A stretch of DNA of 64,000 nucleotides from Clostridiales bacterium (lineage in GTDB: Bacteria; Bacillota; Clostridia; Oscillospirales; Ruminococcaceae), in the NCBI GenBank assembly GCA_003150405.1, contig QAMM01000002.1:141433-205432 (forward strand). The letters run 5' to 3'. The notes beneath the pieces were generated by a model, which was not told the origin of the DNA, did no database searches, and saw only the letters and a program-made list of their open reading frames with translations. The position numbers were made by a program, and so were the translations under genes. Positions within the stretch are counted from its first letter, which is position 1. Each line of letters opens with the position of its first letter. Positions 63,212 through 64,000 of this stretch are shown piece by piece.

Positions 63212-64000
63212 TTATTTAGAGGTCTCTTCAAGATCTTTTACCCACTGAGTGGTAGCATAAGTCTGAAGGTCTTTGAACGCCTGCTCCGGAGTCTTATTAC
63301 CGGTCATGATGTTCTGGAGAGCATTGTTCCACTCGTCGCCGAGCTTGTTGCCAAAGGTCTCATCAAAGAAGCCAAAGGTCTCAGCGCCCATTTCATTCAT
63401 CAGATCGCTTACAAACTGCAACTCCTGCGGAGCTTTCTCAGCGTCGAACTCAACCTTGGTGATCGGAACTTTACCAGCAACTTCAGCGGTGGCTTTCTGA
63501 GCTTTGTCAGAAGTCATCCACTTCGGCCACTCGATAGCGAGATCCGGATATTTGCCGTCGATACCGAGGGCAATACTATCGGTTTTACCCATCCACTGAT
63601 TCTGTTTACCAGAACCGCCTTCAACAGTCGGGAACGCAAATACGCCAACTTTGTCTACGACCTTGGAATCATCACGATGGAAACCACCGATTGCCCAAGA
63701 GCCCATGCAGAACATGGCAGCGTCGCCATTGCGGAAGTAAGAACCAGCCATGTCGTTGGAATCACCAACAGTAGAAGCCTGAATGTAGCCTTTGTCAAGC
63801 AGTTCTTTGGTCATTTCACCAGCTTTGATGAAGCAATCCTGCTCAAAGGTGTAACCGTCTTCACGGTTAGCAATCTTCTGAACCTCTTCAAGGCCACCCA
63901 TTCTCTGTACCAGGTAAGAGGTGAACAGAGCGATGCACCAAGCGTCTTTCGAAGCCATGGTAATCGGCTGAATGCCAGCACCCTTCAGGGTTTCACAAGC
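63212..64000 (-). CDS. Extracellular sugar-binding protein of ABC transporter, C-terminal part (runs off right edge)
   Basis: The minus-strand frame is open from the right edge to a stop at 63212 (262 residues seen). It reads ETLKGAGIQPITMASKDAW, later AAMFCMGSWAIGGF and WMGKTDSIALGIDGKYPDLA, and ends near TTQWVKDLEETSK. This is typical of family 1 solute-binding lipoproteins that feed CUT1 permeases. The internal ATG at 63956-63958 is not the real start; the signal peptide and lipobox are outside the window. Confidence 0.92.
   Translation of the reverse strand, partial: ACETLKGAGIQPITMASKDAWCIALFTSYLVQRMGGLEEVQKIANREDGYTFEQDCFIKAGEMTKELLDKGYIQASTVGDSNDMAGSYFRNGDAAMFCMGSWAIGGFHRDDSKVVDKVGVFAFPTVEGGSGKQNQWMGKTDSIALGIDGKYPDLAIEWPKWMTSDKAQKATAEVAGKVPITKVEFDAEKAPQELQFVSDLMNEMGAETFGFFDETFGNKLGDEWNNALQNIMTGNKTPEQAFKDLQTYATTQWVKDLEETSK

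Overview
The window looks like chromosomal DNA of a low-to-mid-GC, spore-forming anaerobic Firmicute, most likely a clostridial Oscillospiraceae/Acutalibacteraceae-type bacterium. This rests on the T-box leaders, a SpoIID homologue, class II (B12-dependent) ribonucleotide reductase, YesM/YesN regulation, an acetate kinase with a TmcAL neighbour, a Re-citrate-synthase-like protein and many plant-glycan hydrolases. No rRNA, tRNA, IS element, prophage or CRISPR array was recognised. The assignment is inferred from gene content, not from a database search. || Layout. 1-10.6 kb (minus strand): a long colinear housekeeping array read from VanZ-like protein through a lipoprotein, a two-component system, yqhQ, prmC, recA, recX, rimO and pgsA. 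It is followed by a T-box-controlled cysE that runs off the left edge. 10.8-16.5 kb (plus): glpK, a DUF1015 protein and T-box-controlled thrS. 16.5-25.5 kb: LCP protein, Nudix hydrolase, nrdJ with two NrdR-like boxes, VanY-type carboxypeptidase, a first GH51 arabinofuranosidase, a nucleotidyltransferase and a serine hydrolase. 25.7-32.6 kb (minus): a heterodimeric ABC exporter, an AbrB-type membrane protein with an unusual linker, and spoIID. 32.7-38.6 kb: Si-type citrate synthase translationally coupled to an unknown membrane protein, nnrE, tmcAL and ackA. 38.6-49.7 kb (minus): GH42 beta-galactosidase, DUF6125, mgsA, trmB, HD protein, YgjP-like metallopeptidase, a second GH51, a PfkB sugar kinase and GH95. 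49.8-56.2 kb: YbaK, a small lipoprotein, an FNT channel, then an operon of Re-citrate synthase, GntR and an alkyltransferase-like protein, then DUF3267 and a glycosyltransferase. 56.5-64 kb: a GH43 / YesN-YesM / CUT1 sugar ABC locus that continues past the right edge. || How the parts work together. Five glycoside hydrolases (GH51 x2, GH42, GH95, GH43) plus a sugar ABC importer, a YesMN sensor pair and a PfkB kinase point to intracellular breakdown of arabinose-, xylose-, galactose- and fucose-containing plant oligosaccharides. Methylglyoxal synthase, acetate kinase and two unrelated citrate synthases sit downstream in central carbon metabolism. || Most interesting non-coding signals: a consensus promoter with a 22-bp perfect palindrome just downstream of it in front of Re-citrate synthase-gntR-ogt; paired NrdR-like boxes before nrdJ; two T-boxes with readable Cys and Thr specifiers; and two candidate small RNAs on the minus strand. 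One is at about 40.75-40.83 kb. The other is at about 60.83-61.00 kb and carries a CCUCC anti-Shine-Dalgarno stretch. Most of the window is otherwise ordinary chromosome, and no unmistakably new multi-gene system was found.
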